Source: Flavobacteriaceae bacterium | GTDB taxonomy: Bacteria; Bacteroidota; Bacteroidia; Flavobacteriales; Flavobacteriaceae | Length of the DNA: 15,197 nt | Direction of reading: 5' to 3' | NCBI GenBank assembly: GCA_013001365.1 | Contig: JABDMQ010000189.1 | Coordinates: 1-15,197 of the forward strand | Shown: in pieces, positions 1-7,180 of the stretch | Position numbering within the stretch: the first letter of the stretch is position 1 | Layout of the letters: every line of letters begins with the position of its first letter | Position numbers and translations under genes: made by a program | The notes under the pieces: model-generated | The model's input: the letters and a program-made list of their open reading frames with translations, nothing else | Database searches by the model: none | What the model was told of the DNA's origin: nothing

Positions 1-14
1 TGCGAGAACAGGCT

Positions 15-2240
15 TTAGAACCAAAAGCCCACGTTTACGAACCAGATGGTTTCCTTGGTTTCCGGCGACCACGAGACTTTTGCTTCCACAGGCCCTAGAA
101 AAGTATCTAATGAGTAACCCGCGGCATATCCACTAAAATCCGGAGTGGTGAACCATTCTCCGTCATCAAAGATATTGTCCGCTACATTGGCATAGTTGGC
201 AATGAAATTTATATGGTTTTTCTTGAAAATCTCATAATCCAACTTGATGCTTCCTTTTACAAAGCTATCTCCTGGAATCGAAACAAAATCGTATCCTAAA
301 AAGGATACGAAGTTATTAATGAAATTGTTACCATATCCTCCTAATGCGAAATCCAAGGAGCCATTTTGATTATCACCTAACTTAAAACCACCCTCAGAAC
401 CTAGATTAACAGATAAGGCATCCGTTATTTCAAATGCATAGCCAATATCCGCCTTGGCATAAGAAAAAGGCTTGAAATTATTGTTGTAATCTGACGATGA
501 TAGATACCAATGCATATCGCCATTAAAGTATACTCCTCTCGTTGGGAAGTAACGATTGTTATAACTGTCATATTTCAAAGTACCAAAGAGCCCAAAAAAA
601 TCGCTTTTCTCGAATACGGTTTCTTTATCATCTGAATTATCAATAATAGTCTCTGAGGTTATGTTCAAGCGTTTATGCTCAGCACCTAATGTCAAGGAAA
701 AATCTTTCCTGAAGAGGGTTTGTAAATAGAACTGATTCGTGAAATCGGCTAGTTTTATCCCAATCTTATTCAGTCCGGTCGCATTTATCTCTGCAAGGGA
801 CAAAACAGTTTCTACATTAACATTCTTGGTAAAATCATTGAAACGAGAACGAAATCCAACACTCCAGTAAAATCCATTATCGATGTAGTATTCAAAGTTA
901 TATCTCAAATTATCACCAATGATCGCATCAAAAGAGGCAACATCGCTATCAAATAACAAATGCTTCTGGGTAATATTGATAAGTGCCGCACTCTTATAAA
1001 GTTCATCATAATGGACGCCAAACTTCAAATAGGTGTTGGTTTGGTTTTCTGTAAGTACTGCATTTAGGTCATAACCCTCCTGATTAGGAACGAAGCGGTA
1101 CGAAAACATATCGAAATTATTGGTTGATGCTAAGTTGTTTATTCCATCATTGAAATCGTCATAACTTATCGTAGAATTTGCCTTTAGCTTCAATTTACCT
1201 AGAATATAGGCGCGTTTGTATTTTTTATTACCTTCAATATTTATTGAATTAATGGTAATACTATCTTTAGAAACCATTTCAATATCTTGTCTGTCTTTTA
1301 TGCCTTGCCTCGTAGCAACATCCTTTAGATAAAAAACTTTGTTATATGCAGCGCGCTCACCATTATTGATGATTTCCTTCCCGTAGTCAAAGGAAATAAC
1401 ACTAAAGTCCTCAATGTCTGGCTTAATGTAGATATCCGTTTTCTTCGATTTGACCTTCATATCATTGATAGTGCGATAATTATTTATCTGAATCAGGATT
1501 TCTGGAGCTGTTTTTAGGTTGTCGCGGTTAGCTAGACCATCCTGAACATCAACACCAATAATTATGTCCATGCCTTTTGCACGTAATTCGTCAACTGGGT
1601 AGTTATTGGTCACTCCACCGTCAATCAAGATTTGATCGTCAATAATTACGGGTTGAAATAACGACGGAAAAGCCCCACTGGCAGCAATGGCTTGTGCCAA
1701 GTTGCCTCGATCAAGCAAAACAGGCGCTCCTGTTTCAACATTTGTCGCCATACAAAAGAATGGAATCGGAAGTTCATTAAAATTCTCAATGTCACTTACA
1801 TGAAGTGTCATTTGTGAAAGCAAGTTGAATACATTTTGCCCTCTTGATATGGCCGATGGCAATGTCACCTTGAAATTATCAAACGGAAGGGAAATCGCAT
1901 ATTTTTCCGAATTCTCACGCTCATAAAATGTTTTGGATTCCCTTGGATGAACGTCATTGATAAGATCGTCAAAATCCAGTTCATTGAAAATGGAATCGAG
2001 TTCCATTCCCGAATAACCTGAGGCATAAAGAGACCCTATTATTGCACCCATACTTGTTCCAGCGACATGATCTATTTTTATCCCAAGACTGTCTATCGTC
2101 TTTAATACGCCTATGTGAGCAAGCCCCTTTGCTCCACCACCACTAAGCACAAGACCTACCTTGATGTCTTCTTGTCGATCTTCTTGGGTAAATGCGCCAA
2201 TACTAATGAAAAGCATTATGAGAACTAGGGCATTCTTCAT
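15..2240 (-). CDS. Patatin-like phospholipase with POTRA-like and outer-membrane barrel domains (type Vd secretion architecture)
   Basis: The 741-residue product starts with a signal peptide (about residues 1-18, ending near AFTQ), so it is exported. A patatin domain follows (about 26-300): the oxyanion-hole motif GGGAKG at 34-39, the nucleophile elbow GTSMG at 61-65 (Ser63), and the catalytic Asp207 in IDGG, a complete Ser-Asp dyad. Around 328-400 there is a POTRA-like segment (IEGNKKYKRAYI), and from about 405 to the end aromatic-rich alternating strands end in a terminal Phe, as in BamA-type barrels. This is the order seen in PlpD of Pseudomonas and FplA of Fusobacterium, where the lipase is carried to the surface by its own barrel. 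Whether it stays attached or is released is inference, as is the lipid substrate. The ATG overlaps the uvrC stop codon (ATGA), so it is very probably translationally coupled to uvrC. The family assignment is firm. Confidence 0.93.
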   Translation of the reverse strand: MKNALVLIMLFISIGAFTQEDRQEDIKVGLVLSGGGAKGLAHIGVLKTIDSLGIKIDHVAGTSMGAIIGSLYASGYSGMELDSIFNELDFDDLINDVHPRESKTFYERENSEKYAISLPFDNFKVTLPSAISRGQNVFNLLSQMTLHVSDIENFNELPIPFFCMATNVETGAPVLLDRGNLAQAIAASGAFPSLFQPVIIDDQILIDGGVTNNYPVDELRAKGMDIIIGVDVQDGLANRDNLKTAPEILIQINNYRTINDMKVKSKKTDIYIKPDIEDFSVISFDYGKEIINNGERAAYNKVFYLKDVATRQGIKDRQDIEMVSKDSITINSINIEGNKKYKRAYILGKLKLKANSTISYDDFNDGINNLASTNNFDMFSYRFVPNQEGYDLNAVLTENQTNTYLKFGVHYDELYKSAALINITQKHLLFDSDVASFDAIIGDNLRYNFEYYIDNGFYWSVGFRSRFNDFTKNVNVETVLSLAEINATGLNKIGIKLADFTNQFYLQTLFRKDFSLTLGAEHKRLNITSETIIDNSDDKETVFEKSDFFGLFGTLKYDSYNNRYFPTRGVYFNGDMHWYLSSSDYNNNFKPFSYAKADIGYAFEITDALSVNLGSEGGFKLGDNQNGSLDFALGGYGNNFINNFVSFLGYDFVSIPGDSFVKGSIKLDYEIFKKNHINFIANYANVADNIFDDGEWFTTPDFSGYAAGYSLDTFLGPVEAKVSWSPETKETIWFVNVGFWF

Positions 2241-4030
2241 TTGTTGTGATAATAATCGAAAATCTTATGGGCCTTGGACGTTCCTATAACTTCTTTAAGC
2301 GCATCAAATTTTGCAGTTGATATTCGTTTAACGGATTTAAATTCTTTCAAGAGTTCAACAATGGTCTTTTCTCCTATACCCGGAATTGTCTCCAATTCCG
2401 TATTCAACGCTGTTTTGCTTCGTCTATTGCGATGATGCTCAATTCCAAATCTATGAGCCTCATTTCGTAATTGCTGAATGATCTTTAATGTCTCGCTCCT
2501 TTTATCTAAATATAAGGGAATTGGGTCATCTGGATAAAATAATTCTTCCAAACGCTTCGCAATTCCGATTATGGCAATCTTTCCTCGTAAATCCAATCTC
2601 TCCAGACTTTTAAGAGAAGAGGACAATTGTCCCTTTCCTCCATCTATGATTATTAGTTGTGGCAAGGATTGTTTCTCATCAAGCAATCTTTTATAGCGCC
2701 TATAAACCACTTCTTCCATAGATGCGAAATCGTCCGGACCTTCTACGGTCTTGATATTGAAATGTCGATAATCCTTTTTACTGGGTTTGCCATTCTTGAA
2801 AACAACACAAGCCGCTACTGGATGTGTGCCCTGGATATTAGAATTATCGAAACACTCTATATGCCTTGGCTCTTCCTTAAGTCTTAAATCCGATTTCATC
2901 TGGGCCATGATTCGATTGACATGACGGTCCGGATCTGTTATTTTTACTTGTTTTAGGCGTTCTAGCCTATAGAATTTGGCATTTCGTTCGGATAGTTCAA
3001 CGATTCGCTTCTTGTCACCTAATTGAGGTACGGTTACCTTGATCTCTTCCCCTAGGTCTAATTTAAATGGCACATAGACTTCTTTTGAATTAGAATCAAA
3101 TCGCTGTCTTATTTCTGTTATAGCAAGTTGAAGCAATGCCTCGTCAGTTTCGTTCAAGCGTTTCTTGATTTCCATGGTATGAGACCGTATGATGGAGCCA
3201 TAGGAAATTTGAAGGAAGTTTACATACCCATAGCTTTCGTCTGAAACTATTGAGAATACATCAACATTACTGATCTTTGGATTGATTATGGTGGACTTTG
3301 ATTGGTAATTCTCAAGAATCTCGATTTTTTCTTTAATCCTTTGAGCGTCTTCAAAATGCATGTTGGCAGCATATTCTTTCATTTGCCTTTTGAAATTGTT
3401 AAGGGATTCTTTGAAATTTCCTTTTAGTATCGCCCGAATGGCCTTTATATTTCCATGATAATCTTCTTCTGTTTGCAGCCCTTCGCATGGACCTAAACAA
3501 TTTCCCAAATGATATTCAAGGCATACCTTGAATTTGCCAGCCTCTACCTTTTCCTTGGTAAGATCGTAATTGCATGTTCGTAATTGATACAATCCCCTTA
3601 TCAGATCCAATAACGTTGAAACCGTTTTCCCACTGGTATAAGGACCAAAATATTCGGACCCATCCTTGATCACCCTTCTTGTAGAGAAAATGCGAGGAAA
3701 CCTTTCATTCTTCAAACAGATCCATGGATAAGACTTATCATCTTTTAGCAGAACGTTGTATCTCGGTTGATAGGTCTTTATAAGATTGTTCTCTAACAGC
3801 AATGCATCAGTCTCAGTAGGTACAACAATGTGCTTAATCGATGCAATCTTCTTGACCAAGACCTTGGTCTTGCCATAGTCATGATTCTTTGTAAAATAGG
3901 ACGAAACCCGTTTCTTGAGGTTTTTCGCCTTACCTACGTAGATGATATTACCGTCAGCATCAAAGTATTGATATACTCCGGGTGAATTGGGCAAGGTTTT
4001 AAGTTGAATTTCGAGCTCAGGAGTATTCAT
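2237..4030 (-). CDS. uvrC: UvrABC system protein C, excinuclease subunit
   Basis: UvrC makes both incisions around bulky DNA lesions after UvrA/UvrB loading, in the cytoplasm. The 597-residue protein has all the expected parts. The N-terminal GIY-YIG nuclease has GVY at 18-20, YVG at 31-33, Arg41 and Glu80. A cysteine set Cys153, Cys170, Cys178 and Cys182 fits the ligands of the iron-sulfur cluster reported in UvrC. A UVR motif (around EDAQRIKEKIE) binds UvrB. The C-terminal RNase H-like nuclease has Asp395 (ECFDNSNIQG) and Asp463 (IIDGGKGQ), and helix-hairpin-helix DNA binding lies near the end (IPGIGEKTIVELL). Length and order are normal and nothing is missing. It is first in a two-gene unit with the patatin-barrel gene, overlapping it by 4 bp, and is divergent from rimK. 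Confidence 0.98.
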   Translation of the reverse strand: MNTPELEIQLKTLPNSPGVYQYFDADGNIIYVGKAKNLKKRVSSYFTKNHDYGKTKVLVKKIASIKHIVVPTETDALLLENNLIKTYQPRYNVLLKDDKSYPWICLKNERFPRIFSTRRVIKDGSEYFGPYTSGKTVSTLLDLIRGLYQLRTCNYDLTKEKVEAGKFKVCLEYHLGNCLGPCEGLQTEEDYHGNIKAIRAILKGNFKESLNNFKRQMKEYAANMHFEDAQRIKEKIEILENYQSKSTIINPKISNVDVFSIVSDESYGYVNFLQISYGSIIRSHTMEIKKRLNETDEALLQLAITEIRQRFDSNSKEVYVPFKLDLGEEIKVTVPQLGDKKRIVELSERNAKFYRLERLKQVKITDPDRHVNRIMAQMKSDLRLKEEPRHIECFDNSNIQGTHPVAACVVFKNGKPSKKDYRHFNIKTVEGPDDFASMEEVVYRRYKRLLDEKQSLPQLIIIDGGKGQLSSSLKSLERLDLRGKIAIIGIAKRLEELFYPDDPIPLYLDKRSETLKIIQQLRNEAHRFGIEHHRNRRSKTALNTELETIPGIGEKTIVELLKEFKSVKRISTAKFDALKEVIGTSKAHKIFDYYHNK

Positions 4031-4123
4031 TGAGGTAAAGGTAGTATATAAGGCTAAACTATAAAACCGCCAATTTGGCTTTTTTACTATATTGCGCCAG
4101 GTATTTTACCCATTTGCTGGCCA
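4031..4123. promoter_or_regulatory. Divergent uvrC / rimK intergenic region
   Basis: This 93-bp spacer must carry the promoters of both uvrC (minus) and rimK (plus). No perfect TAnnTTTG box is seen. The best minus-strand match is TAGTTTAG at 4054-4061 (7 of the 8 consensus positions), about 24 bp from the uvrC start. For rimK only weak matches exist, such as TATTTTAC at 4102-4109. A short palindrome, GCCAA-T-TTGGC, lies at 4069-4079, midway between the genes, followed by a T-run on the plus strand. It has a one-base centre, so it is not a hairpin and would suit a protein site if it means anything. Confidence 0.35.
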
Positions 4124-4999
4124 ATGAACATTGTAATACTTTCAAGAAATTCAAATCTCTACTCCACTGCTCGTCTTATAGAAGAGGGTGAGAAGCGAAA
4201 CCATCGCATGGAGGTCATAGATCCATTGAAATGCGACCTGATCATTGAAAGAGAAAAACCAACCATTTATTACAAGGATCGTTATCTTGACTATGTTGAT
4301 GCAGTAATTCCCAGAATTGGTGCTTCAGTCACCTTCTTTGGTTGTGCTGTAGTACGGCAATTCGAAATGATGAACATCTTCGCAACAGTAACCTCCGATG
4401 CCATTATTCGGTCTCGTGACAAATTGAGAAGTTTCCAAAGGCTTAGCAAGGCAGGAATTGGCATGCCGAAAACAGTATTCACGAATTACTCTCGAGATGT
4501 CGAAGAGGTTATCGAGCATGTTGGTGGTACACCTGTGGTGATCAAGTTATTGGAAGGCACACAGGGTCTTGGTGTTGTTTTATGCGAAACAAGGAATGCG
4601 GCAGAATCTGTACTTGAAGCCTTTAACGGGTTACAAGCCAGGGTCGTGGTTCAAGAATACATTTCTGAAGCAAAGGGAGCTGATCTAAGGGCATTAGTGG
4701 TAGATGGAAAAGTTGTTGGGGCAATGAAACGCCAAGGAAAAGAAGGTGAATTTCGCTCTAATTTGCATCGCGGTGGTTCAGCAGAATACTATGAACTCAA
4801 TGATGAAGAAAAAAAGGTGGCATTACGAGCTTCAAGAGCATTGAAGTTAGGAGTGTGTGGCGTTGATATGCTACAATCCGATAGAGGCCCGTTATTGCTG
4901 GAAGTTAATTCTACCCCAGGGTTGCAAGGAATCGAAAGTGCTACAGCCCAGAATATAGCTGGAAGCATCATTACATATATAGAAAGGAATAGAAGATAG
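4124..4999 (+). CDS. rimK: RimK-family ATP-dependent glutamate ligase (ribosomal protein S6 modification)
   Basis: RimK uses ATP to add glutamate residues to the C-terminus of ribosomal protein S6, and in vitro can make poly-alpha-glutamate. The 291-residue product follows E. coli RimK almost residue for residue: MNIVILSRNSNLYS at the start, the substrate-side IPRIG at 62-66, then the ATP-grasp fold with Lys100 and Lys141 (ATP contacts), the glycine loop EGTQGLG at 144-150, and the metal ligands Asp248, Glu260 and Asn262 (EVNSTPG) at the same numbering as in E. coli. It is complete and looks active. The zinc-protease gene (RimB type) that accompanies rimK in pseudomonads is absent here. Instead a zinc hydrolase gene of the AstE/AspA family follows after 3 bp, so the two are almost surely co-transcribed. 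The actual substrate in this organism is inferred, not shown. Confidence 0.95.
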   Translation: MNIVILSRNSNLYSTARLIEEGEKRNHRMEVIDPLKCDLIIEREKPTIYYKDRYLDYVDAVIPRIGASVTFFGCAVVRQFEMMNIFATVTSDAIIRSRDKLRSFQRLSKAGIGMPKTVFTNYSRDVEEVIEHVGGTPVVIKLLEGTQGLGVVLCETRNAAESVLEAFNGLQARVVVQEYISEAKGADLRALVVDGKVVGAMKRQGKEGEFRSNLHRGGSAEYYELNDEEKKVALRASRALKLGVCGVDMLQSDRGPLLLEVNSTPGLQGIESATAQNIAGSIITYIERNRR

Positions 5000-5002
5000 A
5001 TT

Positions 5003-5983
5003 ATGGCTGGAAAGAACAATGATATTTTGGAAATTCTAGGTGAAAAGATCAATCTTGGTGAGCGTAGGGAGATAAACTTCAGTGTAGCCAAATTGCATAC
5101 TACAACCAATGTCGATGTACCCATAGTCATTGAACGTTCCAAGAAGCCGGGACCAACGGTACTGATATCTGCTGGCATCCATGGTGACGAAGTAAATGGC
5201 ATTGAAATAGTAAGGCAGATCATTGCTAAAGGGATCAATAGACCGAAGATCGGTACTATTATTTGCATACCTGTCATCAATATTTTCGGGTTCTTGCACT
5301 TAAACAGGGAATTTCCGGATGGTCGCGATCTAAACAGGGTATTTCCTGGATCTGCCAAAGGCTCCTTGGCCAGTAGGGTGGCTCACAAATTAGTACATGA
5401 AATCGTTCCTCATGTAGACTTGATCTTGGATTATCACACGGGAGGTGCTGATCGATTCAATTCACCACAGATACGCATAATACAAGGAGAACCTGTGCTG
5501 GATGAACTTGCTGGAATCTTTGGTGCTCCTTTTGTAGTGTATTCAAAGAACCTTAATAAATCATTCAGGAATACGTGCCATAAATTAGGCGTTCCTATGT
5601 TGTTATATGAAGGTGGAAAATCCTTTAATTTCGACACAACGGTTACTAATCATGGGGTTAACGGAGCTAAAAGGATTCTTGGCCATTTAGGGATGCTTGG
5701 CAATAAGTTCAAGGCATCAAAACCCAAGAAAAAATGCGTTTTCATTAAAGACAGCAAATGGATAAGAGCAAAATATTCTGGAATGTTCAAGTCTTCTGTG
5801 TCCATTAATACTTTAGTCAATAAGGGACAGGTCATTGGACACATTACAGATCCTTATGGAAAATTCCATCATTTTGTAAAAGCTGAGAATTCAGGATATA
5901 TAATTAATGTAAACGAAGCGCCAATAGTCTATCAAGGAGATGCCGTTTTTCACATTTCTACTGGTATAAAAAATGGCAACTAA
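5003..5983 (+). CDS. Succinylglutamate desuccinylase / aspartoacylase family zinc hydrolase
   Basis: This 326-residue protein belongs to the AstE/AspA family, zinc enzymes related to M14 carboxypeptidases that cleave an amide bond next to an acidic amino acid. The zinc ligands are visible: His60 and Glu63 in GIHGDE, and His145 in DYHTGG. The substrate-binding DLNRVFPG motif is at 109-116, and a likely catalytic Glu203 lies in YEGG. The C-terminal 80 residues or so (from about 242) form the small beta domain typical of the family (VNKGQVIGHITDPYG). There is no signal peptide, so it is cytoplasmic. The start lies 3 bp after the rimK stop, which ties it to glutamate-ligase biology; trimming or removing glutamate chains made by RimK is a plausible role but only inference. 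No astA, B, C or D genes are nearby, so classical arginine catabolism is unlikely. Its stop overlaps that of the opposing TetR gene. Confidence 0.9.
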   Translation: MAGKNNDILEILGEKINLGERREINFSVAKLHTTTNVDVPIVIERSKKPGPTVLISAGIHGDEVNGIEIVRQIIAKGINRPKIGTIICIPVINIFGFLHLNREFPDGRDLNRVFPGSAKGSLASRVAHKLVHEIVPHVDLILDYHTGGADRFNSPQIRIIQGEPVLDELAGIFGAPFVVYSKNLNKSFRNTCHKLGVPMLLYEGGKSFNFDTTVTNHGVNGAKRILGHLGMLGNKFKASKPKKKCVFIKDSKWIRAKYSGMFKSSVSINTLVNKGQVIGHITDPYGKFHHFVKAENSGYIINVNEAPIVYQGDAVFHISTGIKNGN

Positions 5984-6522
5984 AGTAATCCTAATGCAAG
6001 ATCCTTGGCTTCTTTAATAGGCCAACTGTCCTGCTCGACATAGCTTTCAGTCAAGGCTCCTTCAAATAAAAAGTACAATCTATTAGTAAGTTTATCAGAA
6101 TTCTTGACGGTCGTATTTTTCTTGACCAGATCATGAATGAAATCCTTGAAATTGGATCTATGGCTGGTAACTTCATTCCTGATCTTAGTATTCTCTTTCG
6201 GAATTTCAGCCAGGATGTTAATACTGTAGCTACCTTTAAAGTCGTCTTGCCTATAAACATCCCTTAAATAGTCGAACAACCCAAGTATTTTTATTTTTCC
6301 TTTAGGTTTTTTCTTTAGGAATACTTCTAGGTCATTCAAAAACCCATTCTCCTTGTTCCTGAGATAGGCAATGCAAAGGTCATCTTTTGTCTTGAAATGA
6401 GTATATAAACTGGCCTTTGCAACCTTTGCTTTTTCGATTACTTCATTTATTCCTGTATTATTATAGCCGTTTTGATAGAATAGGTCTGAAGCCGTTGTGA
6501 TAAGTCTCTCTTTTACTGTCAT
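5980..6522 (-). CDS. TetR/AcrR-family transcriptional regulator
   Basis: The 180-residue protein has a typical N-terminal TetR DNA-binding domain (about 1-50), with the helix-turn-helix at roughly 25-44 and the recognition-helix stretch KASLYTHFKTKDDL ending near 49. The remaining C-terminal part is all-helical and divergent, as expected for the ligand-binding and dimer domain, and the ligand cannot be read from it. The ATG at 6520-6522 places the HTH at the usual distance from the N-terminus. A perfect -7 box lies 16 bp upstream, and a 22-bp palindrome sits where the -33 element would be, so autorepression is likely. It is divergent from the cyclo-ligase gene. It ends in a 4-bp tail-to-tail overlap with the zinc-hydrolase gene (CTAA at 5980-5983, read as TAA and TAG). 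No efflux pump, its common target, lies nearby. Confidence 0.92.
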   Translation of the reverse strand: MTVKERLITTASDLFYQNGYNNTGINEVIEKAKVAKASLYTHFKTKDDLCIAYLRNKENGFLNDLEVFLKKKPKGKIKILGLFDYLRDVYRQDDFKGSYSINILAEIPKENTKIRNEVTSHRSNFKDFIHDLVKKNTTVKNSDKLTNRLYFLFEGALTESYVEQDSWPIKEAKDLALGLL

Positions 6523-6538
6523 GATTTTTAATTTATAA

Positions 6539-6546
6539 CAAAGCTA
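6539..6546 (-). promoter_or_regulatory. -7 promoter element of the TetR gene
   Basis: Reading the minus strand, TAGCTTTG matches the Bacteroidota -7 consensus TAnnTTTG at every defined base. It stands 16 bp before the TetR ATG, implying a very short leader. No clear TTG is found where the -33 element is expected (around 6566-6568); that place lies inside the palindrome at 6562-6583. Confidence 0.5.
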
Positions 6547-6561
6547 CTCTTCAATAAATAA

Positions 6562-6583
6562 TAATACAGACTTGTCTGTTTTA
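6562..6583. promoter_or_regulatory. Probable TetR operator (22-bp palindrome)
   Basis: The core ACAGAC-TT-GTCTGT (6566-6579) is a perfect inverted repeat with a two-base centre. It extends to 10 bp per arm with only one mismatched pair (6565/6580). Size and symmetry are those of TetR-family operators. It covers the expected -33 region of the TetR promoter and touches the -7 box of the opposite promoter at 6582-6589, so a bound dimer should block both. A further half-site, AACAGA at 6590-6595, forms a second inverted repeat with TCTGTT at 6575-6580. Assignment to this particular regulator is inferred from position. Confidence 0.65.
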
Positions 6584-6589
6584 GTTTTG
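6582..6589 (+). promoter_or_regulatory. -7 promoter element of the cyclo-ligase gene
   Basis: TAGTTTTG is a perfect match to TAnnTTTG, 27 bp before the chosen ATG at 6617. Its first two bases belong to the palindrome at 6562-6583. No good TTG is seen about 19 bp upstream, so the promoter may be weak or need help. Confidence 0.5.
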
Positions 6590-6616
6590 AACAGATTTAT
6601 CAACTATTTTTATGTC

Positions 6617-7180
6617 ATGAATAAAAACAAGCTGCGAGCGAAGTACAAAAGCCTGAGACAAAAATTGTCTGACGACGTGATTGAATCACTGAGCTTAGCC
6701 ATAGCCAATCAAATATTGAAGTTAAAAATCTGGGATTACGATTTCTATCATCTCTTTTTGCCGATCGAAGAACAGAAAGAGGTCAATACGGAATATATCC
6801 TCAATATCCTCTCAGGAAAGGACAAGAATATCGTCGTGTCCAAAAGTGATTTCAAAACATTGCAAATGACCCACTATTTGCTTACTGATAGTACAACCAT
6901 CAAAAAAAACCCTTATAACATTCCAGAACCTACTGATGGTATTGAAATCCAGCCTGAGAAAATCGATGTGGTTTTCGTTCCGCTTTTGGCATACGATCGT
7001 GAAGGGAATCGAGTAGGATATGGCAAAGGATTCTATGATAGGTTTCTTAGCGCTTGCTCTCAAAAAACCCTGAAAATCGGTCTTTCGTTCTTTGAACCTG
7101 AGGTGCATATAAACAATACCAATGATACTGACCTACCACTAAACTTTTGTATTACTCCTAAGAATATTTTCGAATTTTAA
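6617..7180 (+). CDS. ygfA: 5-formyltetrahydrofolate cyclo-ligase
   Basis: The enzyme converts 5-formyl-tetrahydrofolate to 5,10-methenyl-tetrahydrofolate with ATP, returning the stored folate to one-carbon metabolism in the cytoplasm. The 187-residue product has the N-terminal basic helix (KLRAKYKSLRQKL), IPEP at 102-105, and the signature ATP-binding loop NRVGYGKGFYDRFL at 131-144. Length is normal for the family. The frame stays open upstream to a TTG at 6572, but that would place the start inside the palindrome and upstream of the -7 box, so I use the ATG at 6617, which begins MNKNKLRAKYK as family members do. It is divergent from the TetR gene and shares its operator region. Its TAA overlaps the lspA TAA on the other strand (TTAA, 7177-7180). 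Confidence 0.94.
   Translation: MNKNKLRAKYKSLRQKLSDDVIESLSLAIANQILKLKIWDYDFYHLFLPIEEQKEVNTEYILNILSGKDKNIVVSKSDFKTLQMTHYLLTDSTTIKKNPYNIPEPTDGIEIQPEKIDVVFVPLLAYDREGNRVGYGKGFYDRFLSACSQKTLKIGLSFFEPEVHINNTNDTDLPLNFCITPKNIFEF

Noticed and set aside
289..310. Perfect 9-bp inverted repeat with AAAA loop
   Set aside because: It lies inside the barrel-coding part of the patatin gene, where it encodes two similar FVS-type strands. There is no T-run and no gene border.
4789..5358. 189-codon open frame on the minus strand
   Set aside because: It crosses the junction of rimK and the zinc-hydrolase gene, both clearly real on the other strand. The product shows no family features.
6572..6616. Upstream TTG start for the cyclo-ligase gene
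   Set aside because: It lies within the operator palindrome and ahead of the -7 box, and the added residues do not match the family N-terminus.
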